This document shows positions 1 to 8,628 of a DNA stretch of 64,000 nucleotides, one piece after another. The stretch is from assembly GCF_000382065.1 (NCBI RefSeq), contig NZ_KB907498.1:502714-566713 (forward strand), in the 5' to 3' direction. The stretch is from Stenotrophomonas hibiscicola ATCC 19867. GTDB lineage: Bacteria > Pseudomonadota > Gammaproteobacteria > Xanthomonadales > Xanthomonadaceae. The position numbers were made by a program, and so were the translations under genes. The notes beneath the pieces are model-generated. The model had not been told where the DNA came from, ran no database searches, and saw nothing but the letters and a program-made list of their open reading frames with translations. Position 1 is the stretch's first letter; the number at the start of each line of letters is the position of its first letter.

Positions 1-99
1 GGCGAACTGCTGTTCATCGAGGATGGCAAGCTCAGCCGTGGCCTGCTGGATGGTTCGCGGGTGCCACTGGCGCTGGGTGAGCCGGGCCTGCAGGACTGA
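1..99 (+). CDS. C-terminal fragment of an unknown protein
   Basis: An open frame enters from the left edge in frame 1 and ends with TGA at 97-99. Only 32 residues are visible, beginning GELLFIEDGK and ending EPGLQD. Codon use is G/C-ending like the neighbours, so it is probably real. No domain can be identified from this length. It runs in the same direction as the two-component pair but is separated from it by about 130 bases, so co-transcription is uncertain. Confidence 0.5.
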   Translation, partial: GELLFIEDGKLSRGLLDGSRVPLALGEPGLQD

Positions 100-231
100 A
101 TGGAGGGACAGCGCGACGGCGTCGGGAGGTGCCGGCGCGCTCCACCTTCACCCGGTTTGCGGCTACCCTTCGGCAGCCGAGAGGCCCAACCCGTCCATCC
201 GGTGGGCCTGACCGTTACAGGAGCCTCGCGC

Positions 232-915
232 ATGCGCGTTCTGATTGCTGAAGACGACCCGGATATCGCCTCCGGCCTGTGCGCCTCGCTGCGCCGGCAG
301 GGGCACGTGGTCGACCACGTCGACAACGGTGCGCACGCCGATGCTGCACTGGGCTCGACGCAGTACGCGCTGCTGGTGCTGGACCTGGGCCTGCCGCAAC
401 TGGATGGCCGCGACGTGCTGCAACGCCTGCGCCAGCGCGGCGATGGCCTGGCGGTGCTGGTGGTGACCGCACGTGACGGCCTGGCCGAGCGGGTACGCGT
501 GCTCGACCTCGGCGCCGATGACTACCTGGTCAAGCCGTTCGCACTGGACGAATTCGAAGCCCGCGTGCGAGCACAGCTGCGCCGGGTCACCAGCAATGGT
601 AATCCGGACCTGCGCGTCGGCCGCTTGCGCCTGGACTTGGCCGGGCACCGCGTCTGGATCGACGACCAATCACTTGAACTGACCGCACGCGAGTTCGGCC
701 TGCTGTCGGCGCTGGCCGTTCGCGCCGAGCGCATCGTATCGCGTGCGCAGCTGGTGGAAGCGCTGTGCGACTGGGGCCAGGACCTCACCGACAACGGCCT
801 GGACATCGCCCTGCACCGCCTGCGCCGCAAGCTGCAGCCGGGCGGCATGGGCATCCGCACCGTGCGCGGGCTGGGCTACATGCTGGAAGACGCGCAGGAC
901 GACAGCGCCCCGTGA
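232..915 (+). CDS. OmpR/PhoB-family response regulator
   Basis: This 227-residue two-component regulator has an N-terminal receiver domain (about residues 1-120) and a C-terminal winged-helix DNA-binding domain (about 130-220). Receiver residues are canonical: acidic pair E7-D8-D9, phospho-acceptor D51 in VLDLGLP, T79 and K101 in the VKPF motif. The C-terminus carries the OmpR-type RLRRKL and RTVRGLGYML elements. I chose ATG 232 because AGGAG lies just upstream and the receiver begins immediately (MRVLIAEDD); a longer frame from 100 adds no domain. It overlaps the histidine kinase gene by four bases, so the two form one operon and surely a cognate pair. The signal is unknown. Confidence 0.93.
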   Translation: MRVLIAEDDPDIASGLCASLRRQGHVVDHVDNGAHADAALGSTQYALLVLDLGLPQLDGRDVLQRLRQRGDGLAVLVVTARDGLAERVRVLDLGADDYLVKPFALDEFEARVRAQLRRVTSNGNPDLRVGRLRLDLAGHRVWIDDQSLELTAREFGLLSALAVRAERIVSRAQLVEALCDWGQDLTDNGLDIALHRLRRKLQPGGMGIRTVRGLGYMLEDAQDDSAP

Positions 916-2291
916 TCAGTGGACCGCCCAGCCTGCGCCGGCGCCTGCTTGCCTTCCTGGCGCTGCCGATGCTGGCCCTGCTCACTTTCAATACGATCCT
1001 GGCCTACTACGTTGCGCTGGACTACTCCAACCGCATCCACGACCGCAACCTCATCGACGACACGCACTCCTTCGCGCAGATGCTGAGCGGCATGCCGGTG
1101 ACCAGCGAGCTGTCACCGCAGGCGCGCTTCCTGATCGAGTACGAGCCCGACGGCCATCGCTATTTCAACGTCGACAGCAGCCGCCAGGGGACACTCAGCG
1201 GCAATGCGGATTTCAGTGCCTACGCGCCTTCGCAGGAATGCACCGGCGTGGACCCCACCCTGTACGACGGCATTCTCAACGGCCAGCCGGTGCGCATGGC
1301 CACCGTCTGCACGCGTGCGATGAACGATCCGCAGGACCAGCTGGCGGTGACGGTGGCCGAAAGCATGGCCGAACGACGCCAGCGCGCGCGCGAGATCCTG
1401 ATGATCATCATCCCGCTGATGACCATGCTGGCGCTGGGCACCGCCGCACTGGTCTGGTTCGGGGTGACCCATGGCCTGCGCATCCTGACCCCGCTGAGGA
1501 CCCGCCTGGCACAGCGCCGCGGCGAACTGGCGCCGATCTCCGACGCCGACGTGCCGGAGGAGATCCAGCCGCTGATCAGCACCATCGACGATCTGTTTGC
1601 CCGCCAGGCGGAAATGATCACCCTGCAGAACCGTTTCATCGCCGACGCCGCGCACCAGCTGCGCTCGCCGTTGGCCGGCATGGCCCTGCACGTGGACCAG
1701 GCACTGGCGCATGGCGACCCGGACACGGTGCGCGAGGCACTGCAGCACATCCGCCGGCTCAACCAGCGCACCGCGCGGGTCAGCACCCAGCTGCTGGCGC
1801 TGAGCCGGGCGCAGACCGTGCCCGATACCGTGGAGGCACTGGACCTGTGCGAACGGGTGCCACAGTGGGTCGGCATGCGCGTGCCCGAAGCGATCCGCGA
1901 CGGCATCGACCTGGGCTACCTCGGCAGTCCCCACCCTCTGCGCGTGCTCGGCAACGGTGCCCAGCTGCAGGAGGCACTGGACAACCTGATCGACAATGCG
2001 CTGCGCTATGCCGGCCGCGGTGCAACCGTCACCGTCGGCGTGCATGCGCTGGATGACAATGACGTCGAACTGTACGTGGAGGACAACGGACCCGGCGTAC
2101 CCGAGGAGCTGATGCCACGATTGGGCGAGCGCTTCTTCCGCGCCCCCGGCACCACTGCCAGCGGGACTGGCCTGGGCCTGGCCATCGCCCACGAAGCGGT
2201 GGAACACTTCGGCGGCCGCCTGAGCTTCCTCAACCGGCCCGGTGGTGGACTGAAGGTCGCCATCTCGCTGCCGCTGCTGAAGGCATCCTGA
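912..2291 (+). CDS. Sensor histidine kinase (TctE/QseC-like)
   Basis: This 459-residue inner-membrane sensor kinase is the partner of the preceding regulator. The GTG start at 912 sits in a GTGA overlap with the regulator stop. There is a transmembrane helix near residues 12-35, a periplasmic segment of about 125 residues, and a second helix near 162-184. The HisKA H-box is FIADAAHQLRSPLAG with phospho-acceptor H248. The ATPase domain shows the N-box LIDNALRYA, G1 DNGPGVP and G2 GTGLGLAIA. The periplasmic part resembles the 2CSK_N sensor of TctE-type kinases, which usually sense organic acids or metals; that ligand assignment is inference. Length is normal and nothing is missing. Confidence 0.92.
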   Translation: MISGPPSLRRRLLAFLALPMLALLTFNTILAYYVALDYSNRIHDRNLIDDTHSFAQMLSGMPVTSELSPQARFLIEYEPDGHRYFNVDSSRQGTLSGNADFSAYAPSQECTGVDPTLYDGILNGQPVRMATVCTRAMNDPQDQLAVTVAESMAERRQRAREILMIIIPLMTMLALGTAALVWFGVTHGLRILTPLRTRLAQRRGELAPISDADVPEEIQPLISTIDDLFARQAEMITLQNRFIADAAHQLRSPLAGMALHVDQALAHGDPDTVREALQHIRRLNQRTARVSTQLLALSRAQTVPDTVEALDLCERVPQWVGMRVPEAIRDGIDLGYLGSPHPLRVLGNGAQLQEALDNLIDNALRYAGRGATVTVGVHALDDNDVELYVEDNGPGVPEELMPRLGERFFRAPGTTASGTGLGLAIAHEAVEHFGGRLSFLNRPGGGLKVAISLPLLKAS

Positions 2292-2370
2292 CCCGGCCGG
2301 GACGCTGAAAGGCTGGCGAAAATCGCGCTTGCGATCCTGACCCTCCCCACTGCCGTCCCGGAGCCGCCAG

Positions 2371-3207
2371 GTGACCGAATCGCACGACTTCTTCCTCCCC
2401 GGTGGCCGCCAGGGCGTGCTGCTGGTCCATGGCCTGACCGGTACCCCGGCGGAAATGCGCATGCTGGGCAAGGGCCTGAACAACGCCGGCTTCACCGTAC
2501 ACGGCGTGCAGCTGCCCGGCCATTGCGGCAGCGTGGATGACCTGCTGGCGACCACCTGGGAACAGTGGTACCAGGGCGTGGAGGATGCGGCGGCCACCCT
2601 GCGCGGCAAGGTCGACCAGCTGTTCGTGGGCGGCCTGTCGATGGGCGCGGTGCTGTCGCTGGCACTTGCTGCCCGACGACCGGACTGGGTGTCCGGCGTC
2701 GGCGTATATGGCGCCACGTTCCGCTACGACGGCTGGAACATTCCCGCCGTCGCCCGCCTCTCGTTCCTGTTGCCTTGGTTCAAACGCTTCAACATCGGCC
2801 GCGACCGCATGTTCATGGAAGAACCGCCGTACGGCCTTCGCGACGAGCGCCTCCGTGCGCAGGTCAGCGCCGCCATGCTGTCCGGCGACAGCGCCGCCGC
2901 CGGCCTGCCGGGCAATCCCTGGCACGCGCTGGCCGAGATGCGTGCGCTGAGCAACTGGACCCGCCGCCACCTGCACCAGGTCACCGCACCATGCCTGGTG
3001 ATGCACGCCCGCGAGGACGACGTGGCCAGCATGGGAAATGCCGAACTGGTGATGTCGCGGGTCAGCGGCCCAAAGGAACTGGTGGTGCTGGAGGACAGTT
3101 ACCACATGATCACCATCGACCGCGAACGTCGAGAGGTGATCCGCCGCAGCGCGCGCTTCTTCGCCGGGATCGGCGAACGCAGCGGCGCGCTCAAGGCGGT
3201 GGCCTGA
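2371..3207 (+). CDS. Alpha/beta hydrolase (carboxylesterase Est30-like)
   Basis: This 278-residue cytoplasmic serine hydrolase has an oxyanion region VLLVHGLTG (about 16-24), the nucleophile elbow GLSMG with S90, an acid in the REDDVAS segment and the catalytic His in SYHMITID near the C-terminus. Its size and motifs match the Est30/YvaK carboxylesterase group (short-chain esters). The start is GTG 2371, directly after GGAGCCGCCAG. Its stop is one base before the next ATG, so it is the first gene of an operon with two small membrane proteins and a DegT-type enzyme. In that setting it may remove an acyl or ester group from a pathway intermediate; this is inference. Confidence 0.85.
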   Translation: MTESHDFFLPGGRQGVLLVHGLTGTPAEMRMLGKGLNNAGFTVHGVQLPGHCGSVDDLLATTWEQWYQGVEDAAATLRGKVDQLFVGGLSMGAVLSLALAARRPDWVSGVGVYGATFRYDGWNIPAVARLSFLLPWFKRFNIGRDRMFMEEPPYGLRDERLRAQVSAAMLSGDSAAAGLPGNPWHALAEMRALSNWTRRHLHQVTAPCLVMHAREDDVASMGNAELVMSRVSGPKELVVLEDSYHMITIDRERREVIRRSARFFAGIGERSGALKAVA

Positions 3208-3208
3208 G

Positions 3209-3568
3209 ATGGGGGCACTTGCCACGCTGTTGTGGCTGGCCAATGTGGTACTCGATACCGGTGGCCAGCTCGCCTTCAAGGCCGCCGCCAGCGATCCGCA
3301 GGAGGGTGAGGGACTGCAACGCTGGAAACACATGCTCAGCCGCCCCTGGCTGTGGATCGGCATCGCCTGCTACGTGTTTGAGTTCGTCGCCTGGATTGCG
3401 TTCCTGTCGCTGGTTCCATTGTCCAAGGGCGTGCTGCTTGGCTCGATCAACATCGTCGCGCTGATGATCGCCGGCCGCATCCTGTTCCGCGAAAAGCTCA
3501 CGCCATTGCGGGTGACCGGCATGCTGCTGGTCACGGCGGGCGTGGCGGTGGTGGGGGCCGGCTCATGA
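3209..3568 (+). CDS. SMR/EamA-type half-size membrane transporter subunit 1
   Basis: This 119-residue integral membrane protein has about four hydrophobic helices, the architecture of small multidrug resistance, ArnE/ArnF-like flippase subunits or a half EamA protein. The loop before the last helix carries LTPLRVTG and the final helix is glycine-rich (GMLLVTAGVAVVGAGS), as in EamA proteins. It overlaps the next membrane gene by ATGA, so the two are probably co-translated as an obligate heterodimer, as known for ArnE/ArnF and paired SMR proteins. The substrate is unknown; export or flipping of the product of the surrounding biosynthetic genes is inferred from context. Confidence 0.8.
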   Translation: MGALATLLWLANVVLDTGGQLAFKAAASDPQEGEGLQRWKHMLSRPWLWIGIACYVFEFVAWIAFLSLVPLSKGVLLGSINIVALMIAGRILFREKLTPLRVTGMLLVTAGVAVVGAGS

Positions 3569-3963
3569 GGCGCCTGTATGTAATCGGCTTCCCGCTGCTG
3601 ATGGCCTTCGACACACTGGCCCAGCTGTGCTTCAAATACGCCGGCGACGCCGCGCTGCCGGTGGAGGCCAACACGGCGTGGCTGCTGCGCGTGCTGTCGC
3701 AGCCGTGGGTGTACGGCGCCATCCTCGGCTACGTGGGGGCATTCTTCACCTGGATGAGCCTGCTGCGGCATGCGCCGATCGGTCCGGCGTTCGCGGCTTC
3801 GCACCTGGAAGTGATCAGCGTGCTGCTGCTGTCGGCGTGGCTGTTGAACGAACCACTGACCCTGCACCACCTGGTCGGTGCGGTCCTGATCGTGGCCGGC
3901 ATCGCCTGCCTCGGTCGCGCCGAAGCAGACGATCCACACAGCCCCGCCGCAAGCACGCCATGA
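3565..3963 (+). CDS. SMR/EamA-type half-size membrane transporter subunit 2
   Basis: This 132-residue membrane protein is the partner of the preceding gene, with ATG overlapping its stop (ATGA at 3565-3568). It has four predicted helices, the SMR-like segment LMAFDTLAQLCFKYAG in helix 1, and an LTLHHLVGAVLIVAGIACLG ending typical of the EamA/SMR fold. The C-terminal 17 residues are polar and Ala/Pro-rich. Two unequal small transporters in tandem followed by a sugar-aminotransferase-like enzyme recall ArnE/ArnF lipid-carrier flippases next to ArnB. That analogy suggests translocation of an amino-modified carrier-linked compound, but is inference only. Confidence 0.8.
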   Translation: MRRLYVIGFPLLMAFDTLAQLCFKYAGDAALPVEANTAWLLRVLSQPWVYGAILGYVGAFFTWMSLLRHAPIGPAFAASHLEVISVLLLSAWLLNEPLTLHHLVGAVLIVAGIACLGRAEADDPHSPAASTP

Positions 3964-3973
3964 GCGCGCGGCG

Positions 3974-5182
3974 ATGAGCCTGTTCGCGCGCGAACTGCCG
4001 CCGACGGCTGGCCTGCCGATGCAGGCCAGCGACTTCCTTCCCGGTGGCGGCGACCTGCGCGAGATCCTGGCCAAGCAGCTCGGCACACCGCCGCTGCAGC
4101 TGACCTGTTCCGGTACCCACGCGCTGCTGATCGCGCTGCGCACCCTGCGCAAGCGTGCGCCAAAGCGCGACACAGTGATCATGCCGGCCTACACCTGCCC
4201 GCTGGTGCCGATCGCGGTGCACAGCCTCGGCCTGCGCGTGCAGCCGTGCGATACCCGGCACGGCCACTTCGACTTCGATCCCGGCCAGCTCAAACGGTTA
4301 GCCGATGCGCGTACGTTGGCGATCCTGCCGACCCACCTGGGCGGGCGCATCGCCGATGTCGAACAGGCCTGCGACATCGCACGCGGCGCCGGCACCCGGG
4401 TCATCGAAGATGCCGCACAGGCGCTGGGTGCACGGGTGGGCAACAGCAGTGTCGGCCTGCGTGGCGATATCGGATTCTTCAGCCTCGCTGCAGGGAAGGG
4501 ACTGAGCCTGCACGAAGGCGGCCTGCTGGTCAGCCGCGATGACGAACTGCGCGCCGAACTGGCCGAGCATGCCGCCGAACACGTGCGCTTCAACTTGCGC
4601 TGGGAGCTGCTTCGCAGTGTGCAGCTGCTTGGCCTTGCCGCCTGCTATCGCCCCTCGCTGCTGTCGCTGGTGTACGGCAATCCGCTGCGCAGCGCACTGC
4701 AGCGTGGCGATCTGGAAGACGCGGTCGGTGACGTTTTCCCGCTGGACATACCGCAGCACCAGGTCAGCCGATGGCGGCAGAACATCGGTGCCCATGCTGC
4801 ACGGCGGCTGCCGGCGTTCCTGCAGGCCGGGCGCCTGCGCGCACTGCAGCTGCGCGTGCAGCTGGCACAACTGCCGGCGGTGGAGGTGGTCGATGGCCTG
4901 GCCGGTAGCGGCGGCACCTGGCCGATGCTGATGCTACTGCTGCCCAGCCAGCGCGCGCGTGACGCCGCACTGGACACATTGTGGCCGCGCGGCCTCGGCG
5001 CCAGCCGCATGTTCATCCATGCTCTGCCCGACTACGCCTACCTGCGTGGCATCGTGCCGCAGGAGAACGTGCCCAATGCACGTGACTTCGCCGCACGCAT
5101 GCTGACCCTTGGCAACAGCGCCTGGCAGACCCGTGAGGAAACCGCGGAGATCCTGCGGGCGCTGGCCGCTGCGCAGCTCTGA
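3974..5182 (+). CDS. DegT/DnrJ/EryC1/StrS-family PLP-dependent enzyme
   Basis: This 402-residue fold-type I PLP enzyme has the family features SGTHALLIAL (PLP phosphate binding, about 46-55), PAYTCPLVPIAV, the cofactor aspartate D146 in EDAAQALGA and the Schiff-base lysine K175 in SLAAGKGLSLHEGG. Such enzymes transaminate keto sugars or, in a minority, act as dehydratases; here K175 is present, so aminotransfer is likely. It lies ten bases after the second small transporter and ends the first operon of the cluster. The C-terminal third (about 210-402) is less like sugar aminotransferases, so the substrate need not be a nucleotide sugar. Confidence 0.87.
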   Translation: MSLFARELPPTAGLPMQASDFLPGGGDLREILAKQLGTPPLQLTCSGTHALLIALRTLRKRAPKRDTVIMPAYTCPLVPIAVHSLGLRVQPCDTRHGHFDFDPGQLKRLADARTLAILPTHLGGRIADVEQACDIARGAGTRVIEDAAQALGARVGNSSVGLRGDIGFFSLAAGKGLSLHEGGLLVSRDDELRAELAEHAAEHVRFNLRWELLRSVQLLGLAACYRPSLLSLVYGNPLRSALQRGDLEDAVGDVFPLDIPQHQVSRWRQNIGAHAARRLPAFLQAGRLRALQLRVQLAQLPAVEVVDGLAGSGGTWPMLMLLLPSQRARDAALDTLWPRGLGASRMFIHALPDYAYLRGIVPQENVPNARDFAARMLTLGNSAWQTREETAEILRALAAAQL

Positions 5183-5242
5183 AACCGCGGTTTCCAGGGC
5201 ATTACGCCCGTTCAGCAAGCGCGATTCCTGAACACTTTCCCC

Positions 5243-5264
5243 AGCCTGCGGTGCAGGCTTTCAA
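5243..5264 (+). terminator. Probable intrinsic terminator after the DegT-type gene
   Basis: A 7-bp perfect stem (AGCCTGC/GCAGGCT, 5243-5249 with 5253-5259) closes a 3-base loop and is followed by TTTC. The T-run is short, so termination may be partial. A second perfect palindrome, GAAACCGCGGTTTC at 5181-5194, overlaps the DegT stop codon. Together they suggest that the phosphatase gene starts a separate transcription unit. Confidence 0.45.
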
Positions 5265-5350
5265 CAGGAAAGGAACACGAAAGGCGGCCTGCCTACATTG
5301 AGCCTGCCCCGGCATCGTGCCGGACGTTTCTCTCATCGACGGACCTGCCC

Positions 5351-6067
5351 ATGCACTGGAGCATCCTGTGTGACTTCGACGGCACCATCAGCCTCGAAGA
5401 TGTCATCGACGCGCTGCTGGAGAAGTACGGCCAGCCGGGCTGGCAGCAACTGGAAGACCAGTGGAAGGCGGGAAAGATCGGCTCGCGTGAATGCATGCAG
5501 GGCCAGGTGCGGCTGTTGAAGCTGGACCCGGCCACGCTCGACGCACACCTGGACCAGGTGCAGATCGATCCGGGCTTCGCGGCCTTCGTCTGCCGCGCCG
5601 AACAGCTGGGCCTGCCGCTGCGCGTCGTCAGCGACGGCCTGGACTACGCGATCCGCCGCATACTTGCCAACCATGGTCTGCCACCGCTGCCGGTGGTGGC
5701 CAACCACCTGCGCTGGTGCGAAGACCATTGGGAACTGGAGTCGCCCTACCAGGCCGAAGGGTGCCGCAGCGGGACCTGCAAGTGCACCTGCGCTGCGCAG
5801 GCGCGCGCCAACGAAGCCCCCCGCGTACTGATGATCGGCGACGGCAGCTCGGACTTCTGCGTCTCTGAAGACGCCGACTTCGTGTTCGCCAAGCGCCGCC
5901 TGATCACCCATTGCACGAAGGCCGGCATCGCGCATGCCGCCATCGATACCTTCCACGATGCAATCGCACTGTTGCCGCGCCTGCTCGATGGCAGCCTGCT
6001 GCAGCCACGTCGCCCCGACGCCAGCCCGCAGCCCGCCGCACTGCCCCTGCTGCTGGCCACCGCCTGA
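5351..6067 (+). CDS. HAD-IB phosphatase, MtnX/SerB-like
   Basis: This 238-residue haloacid-dehalogenase phosphatase has motif I CDFDGT with nucleophile D8 and general acid D10, motif II in RVVSDG and motif IV GDGSSDF. Size and motif spacing match MtnX-like and phosphoserine-phosphatase-like enzymes. An unusual cysteine cluster, CRSGTCKCTC, sits in the middle before motif IV and may bind metal or be structural. It is the first gene of the second operon and precedes a class III aminotransferase. A phosphatase followed by an aminotransferase is the logic of serine-type amino alcohol or amino acid synthesis, but the substrate is not known. Confidence 0.85.
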   Translation: MHWSILCDFDGTISLEDVIDALLEKYGQPGWQQLEDQWKAGKIGSRECMQGQVRLLKLDPATLDAHLDQVQIDPGFAAFVCRAEQLGLPLRVVSDGLDYAIRRILANHGLPPLPVVANHLRWCEDHWELESPYQAEGCRSGTCKCTCAAQARANEAPRVLMIGDGSSDFCVSEDADFVFAKRRLITHCTKAGIAHAAIDTFHDAIALLPRLLDGSLLQPRRPDASPQPAALPLLLATA

Positions 6068-6131
6068 GCACTCCCTTCCAGCCGCGCTCCCCCGTCCTCC
6101 CTTTCGAACGTCCTTCACGGAACCGAACTGC

Positions 6132-7532
6132 ATGAACATTTTTGACAAGAACGCCGACGCGGCTGCCTCCGATGCGCAGCTGCTGGCCGACGAAGCCCGC
6201 TACAGCTCCTTCGGCGATACCGTCCACTACGTCGACCCGCCGAAGATCTTCCAGCGCGGCGAAGGCAGCTACATGTTCGACGGTGCGGGCGTGCCCTACC
6301 TCGACCTGCAGATGTGGTACTCGGCCTGCAACTTCGGCTACAGCAACAAGCGACTGAACGATGCACTGAAGGACCAGATCGACACCCTGCCGCAGGTCGC
6401 CAGCCAGTACCTGCACCCGACCCGCGTGCAGCTGGCCAAGACCATTGCCGTGGACATGCACGAGAAGTTCGGCCTCGACGGCCGCGTGCACTTCAACGTC
6501 GGCGGCGCGCAGGCCATTGAGGACTCGCTGAAGATCGTGCGCAACGCGCGCGGCGGCAAGAGCCTGATGTTCGCCTTCGAGGGCGGCTACCACGGCCGCA
6601 CCCTGGGTGCGTCGTCGATCACCTCCAGCTACCGCTACCGCCGCCGCTACGGCCACTTCGGCGAGCGCGCGATGTTCATCCCGTTCCCGTACCCCTTCCG
6701 TCGCCCGAAGGGCATGACCCCGGACGAGTACTCCGACCACTGCGTGTGGCAGTTCGAGCGCCTGTTCGAAAGCGAGTACAACGGCGTGTGGGATCCCAAG
6801 GTCGGCCAGGCCGAGTACGCCGCGTTCTACGTCGAGCCGATCCAGGGCACCGGCGGCTACGTCATCCCGCCGCGCAACTTCTTCACCGGCCTCAAGCGCG
6901 TGCTGGACAAGTACGGCATCCTGATGGTGGTCGATGAGATCCAGATGGGCTTCTGGCGCACCGGCAAGCTGTGGTCGATCGAGCATTTCGGCGTGACCCC
7001 GGACGTGCTGGTGTTCGGCAAGGCGCTGACCAATGGCCTGAACCCGCTGTCGGGCCTGTGGGCGCGCGAGGAGCTGATCAACCCGACCGTGTTCCCGCCG
7101 GGCTCCACCCACTCCACCTTCAACTCCAACCCGCTGGGCACCCGCCTGGGCCTGGAAGTGCTGAAGCTGGGCAAGGAAATGGATTACGAGCGCACCGTGC
7201 CGGAAAAGGGCGCCTACTTCCTAGACGGCCTGCGTGGCCTGCAGAAGCGCCACCCGGAAATCGGCGACGTCGACGGCCTGGGCCTGGCCCTGCGCGCCGA
7301 GATCTGCCAGGCCGACGGCTACACCCCGAACAAGGAACTGCTGGACCGAATGGTCGACATCGGCCTGGCCGGTGACCTGCTGCACGACGGCAAGCGCATG
7401 GGCCTCGTGCTCGACGTGGGTGGCTGGTACAAGAACGTGATCACCTTCGCGCCGTCGCTGGACATCAGCTACGAAGAGATCGGCCTGGCGATCACCCTGC
7501 TCGACCAGGCGCTGACCAAGGCCAAGGGCTGA
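6132..7532 (+). CDS. Class III PLP-dependent aminotransferase
   Basis: This 466-residue aminotransferase belongs to the ornithine/4-aminobutyrate aminotransferase superfamily. It shows the DGAGVPYLDLQ start of the fold, FEGGYHGRT, the VVDEIQMGF segment with the cofactor aspartate, and the Schiff-base lysine K297 in VFGKALTNG. ATG 6132 fits the family N-terminus. Family members transfer terminal amino groups of omega-amino acids or polyamine derivatives. With an arginase-fold enzyme three genes on, a guanidino- or diamino-type substrate is a reasonable inference. The next gene begins about 30 bases after the stop. Codon bias is strong and G/C-ending, suggesting good expression. Confidence 0.9.
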   Translation: MNIFDKNADAAASDAQLLADEARYSSFGDTVHYVDPPKIFQRGEGSYMFDGAGVPYLDLQMWYSACNFGYSNKRLNDALKDQIDTLPQVASQYLHPTRVQLAKTIAVDMHEKFGLDGRVHFNVGGAQAIEDSLKIVRNARGGKSLMFAFEGGYHGRTLGASSITSSYRYRRRYGHFGERAMFIPFPYPFRRPKGMTPDEYSDHCVWQFERLFESEYNGVWDPKVGQAEYAAFYVEPIQGTGGYVIPPRNFFTGLKRVLDKYGILMVVDEIQMGFWRTGKLWSIEHFGVTPDVLVFGKALTNGLNPLSGLWAREELINPTVFPPGSTHSTFNSNPLGTRLGLEVLKLGKEMDYERTVPEKGAYFLDGLRGLQKRHPEIGDVDGLGLALRAEICQADGYTPNKELLDRMVDIGLAGDLLHDGKRMGLVLDVGGWYKNVITFAPSLDISYEEIGLAITLLDQALTKAKG

Positions 7533-7560
7533 GGCCGGTGCGCCGCCGGTTCCCGTGCCG

Positions 7561-8625
7561 ATGGAGATGACGTCACGCGCATCCAGCACCGCGCTGGAAC
7601 CGGCCGCGCTGCTGGAGGGCTTCCTGGCCCATCCGCCGCTCGGATTCGAGGCAGGCCGCCTTCCCAGTGGCCTGCCGACCTTCCGTGCGCCGCTGGACCT
7701 GACCACCGCGATGGACGACGAACTGCGCGGCAGGCTGCTCGGCCTGCCGCTGTCGCGCCTGTGGCGGCCATGGATCACCTGGAAGACCCGTTTCGTCGGT
7801 GCCACCAGCACCGAGTACACCCCGCTGCCGGCGCACGTGGCGCCGGAGGCGCTGGCCGAGGACGTGACGCGTCACGCGATCGACGATACCCGGCTGCTGG
7901 TGGTCAAGGACCTGGCCATCGATTCACCGCTGCTGGATGATGCCGCCAACGCGCACAGCGGCGCCTTCCTGCAGGCATTGCTGGCGCGCGGCTTCGTTGA
8001 ACTGGAAGGCATGCCACTGGCCTGGGTGGCGATCGATTTCGATTCGATCGATGGCTATCTCGGCCGCCTGTCGTCCTCGCGCCGCAAGAACATCCGGCGC
8101 AAGCTGCGCTCGCGCGGTGAGCTGCAGATCGACTGCATCGCCACCGGTGATCCGGCCCTGGCCGACCCGCAACTGCAGGGCGAACTGTACGCGCTGTACC
8201 TGGGCGTGTTCGCGCAGAGCGCGGTGCATTTCGACCAGCTCGACCTGCCCTACTTCCAATACCTGCTGGCCGACAGCCAGGGCCAGGGCCGCATGTTCCT
8301 GTACCGCCACCAGGGTCTGCTGATCGGCTGGAACCTGTGCTACATCCACGCCGGAAAGCTGGTGGACAAGTACATCGGCCTGGCCTACCCGCAATCACGC
8401 GAGCACAACCTGTACGCGGTCAGCTGGATGCACAACATCGAGTACGCCCTGCAGCACGGCCTGAGCCACTACGTGGCCGGCTGGACCGACTCGCGCATCA
8501 AGGCCGAACTGGGTGCGCGCTTCACCTCCACCCGGCATGCGATCCATGCCCGTTCCCCGCTGCTGCGTGCCGCCCTTCGCAGGCTGGCCCCGTACCTGCA
8601 GGGCGAACCTGATGGAGGCGGTTGA
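7561..8625 (+). CDS. FemAB/GNAT-like N-acyltransferase
   Basis: This protein of about 354 residues ends in a BioF2-like (FemAB-type) GNAT domain. Its signature is the basic stretch SSSRRKNIRRKLR in mid-protein, followed by FLYRHQGLLIGWNLCYIHAGKLVDKYIGL and the LSHYVAGWTDSRIKAELG region. Such enzymes acylate amino groups using acyl-CoA or aminoacyl-tRNA donors. The start is ambiguous: GTG 7555, ATG 7561 and ATG 7567 are all in frame and none has a clear ribosome site. It sits between the class III aminotransferase and the arginase-fold gene, three bases from the latter. I infer that it acylates the amine made by the aminotransferases. Confidence 0.78.
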   Translation: MEMTSRASSTALEPAALLEGFLAHPPLGFEAGRLPSGLPTFRAPLDLTTAMDDELRGRLLGLPLSRLWRPWITWKTRFVGATSTEYTPLPAHVAPEALAEDVTRHAIDDTRLLVVKDLAIDSPLLDDAANAHSGAFLQALLARGFVELEGMPLAWVAIDFDSIDGYLGRLSSSRRKNIRRKLRSRGELQIDCIATGDPALADPQLQGELYALYLGVFAQSAVHFDQLDLPYFQYLLADSQGQGRMFLYRHQGLLIGWNLCYIHAGKLVDKYIGLAYPQSREHNLYAVSWMHNIEYALQHGLSHYVAGWTDSRIKAELGARFTSTRHAIHARSPLLRAALRRLAPYLQGEPDGGG

Positions 8626-8628
8626 ACG

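Noticed and set aside
1113-2717. Long minus-strand open frame opposite the histidine kinase and esterase
   Set aside because: It mirrors two well-supported genes in a high-GC region, where antisense frames stay open by base composition. It has no recognisable domain.
5904-7112. 402-codon minus-strand frame opposite the class III aminotransferase
   Set aside because: Its sequence is the Arg/Ala/Val-rich shadow typical of G/C-ending codons. The plus-strand enzyme has all catalytic motifs.
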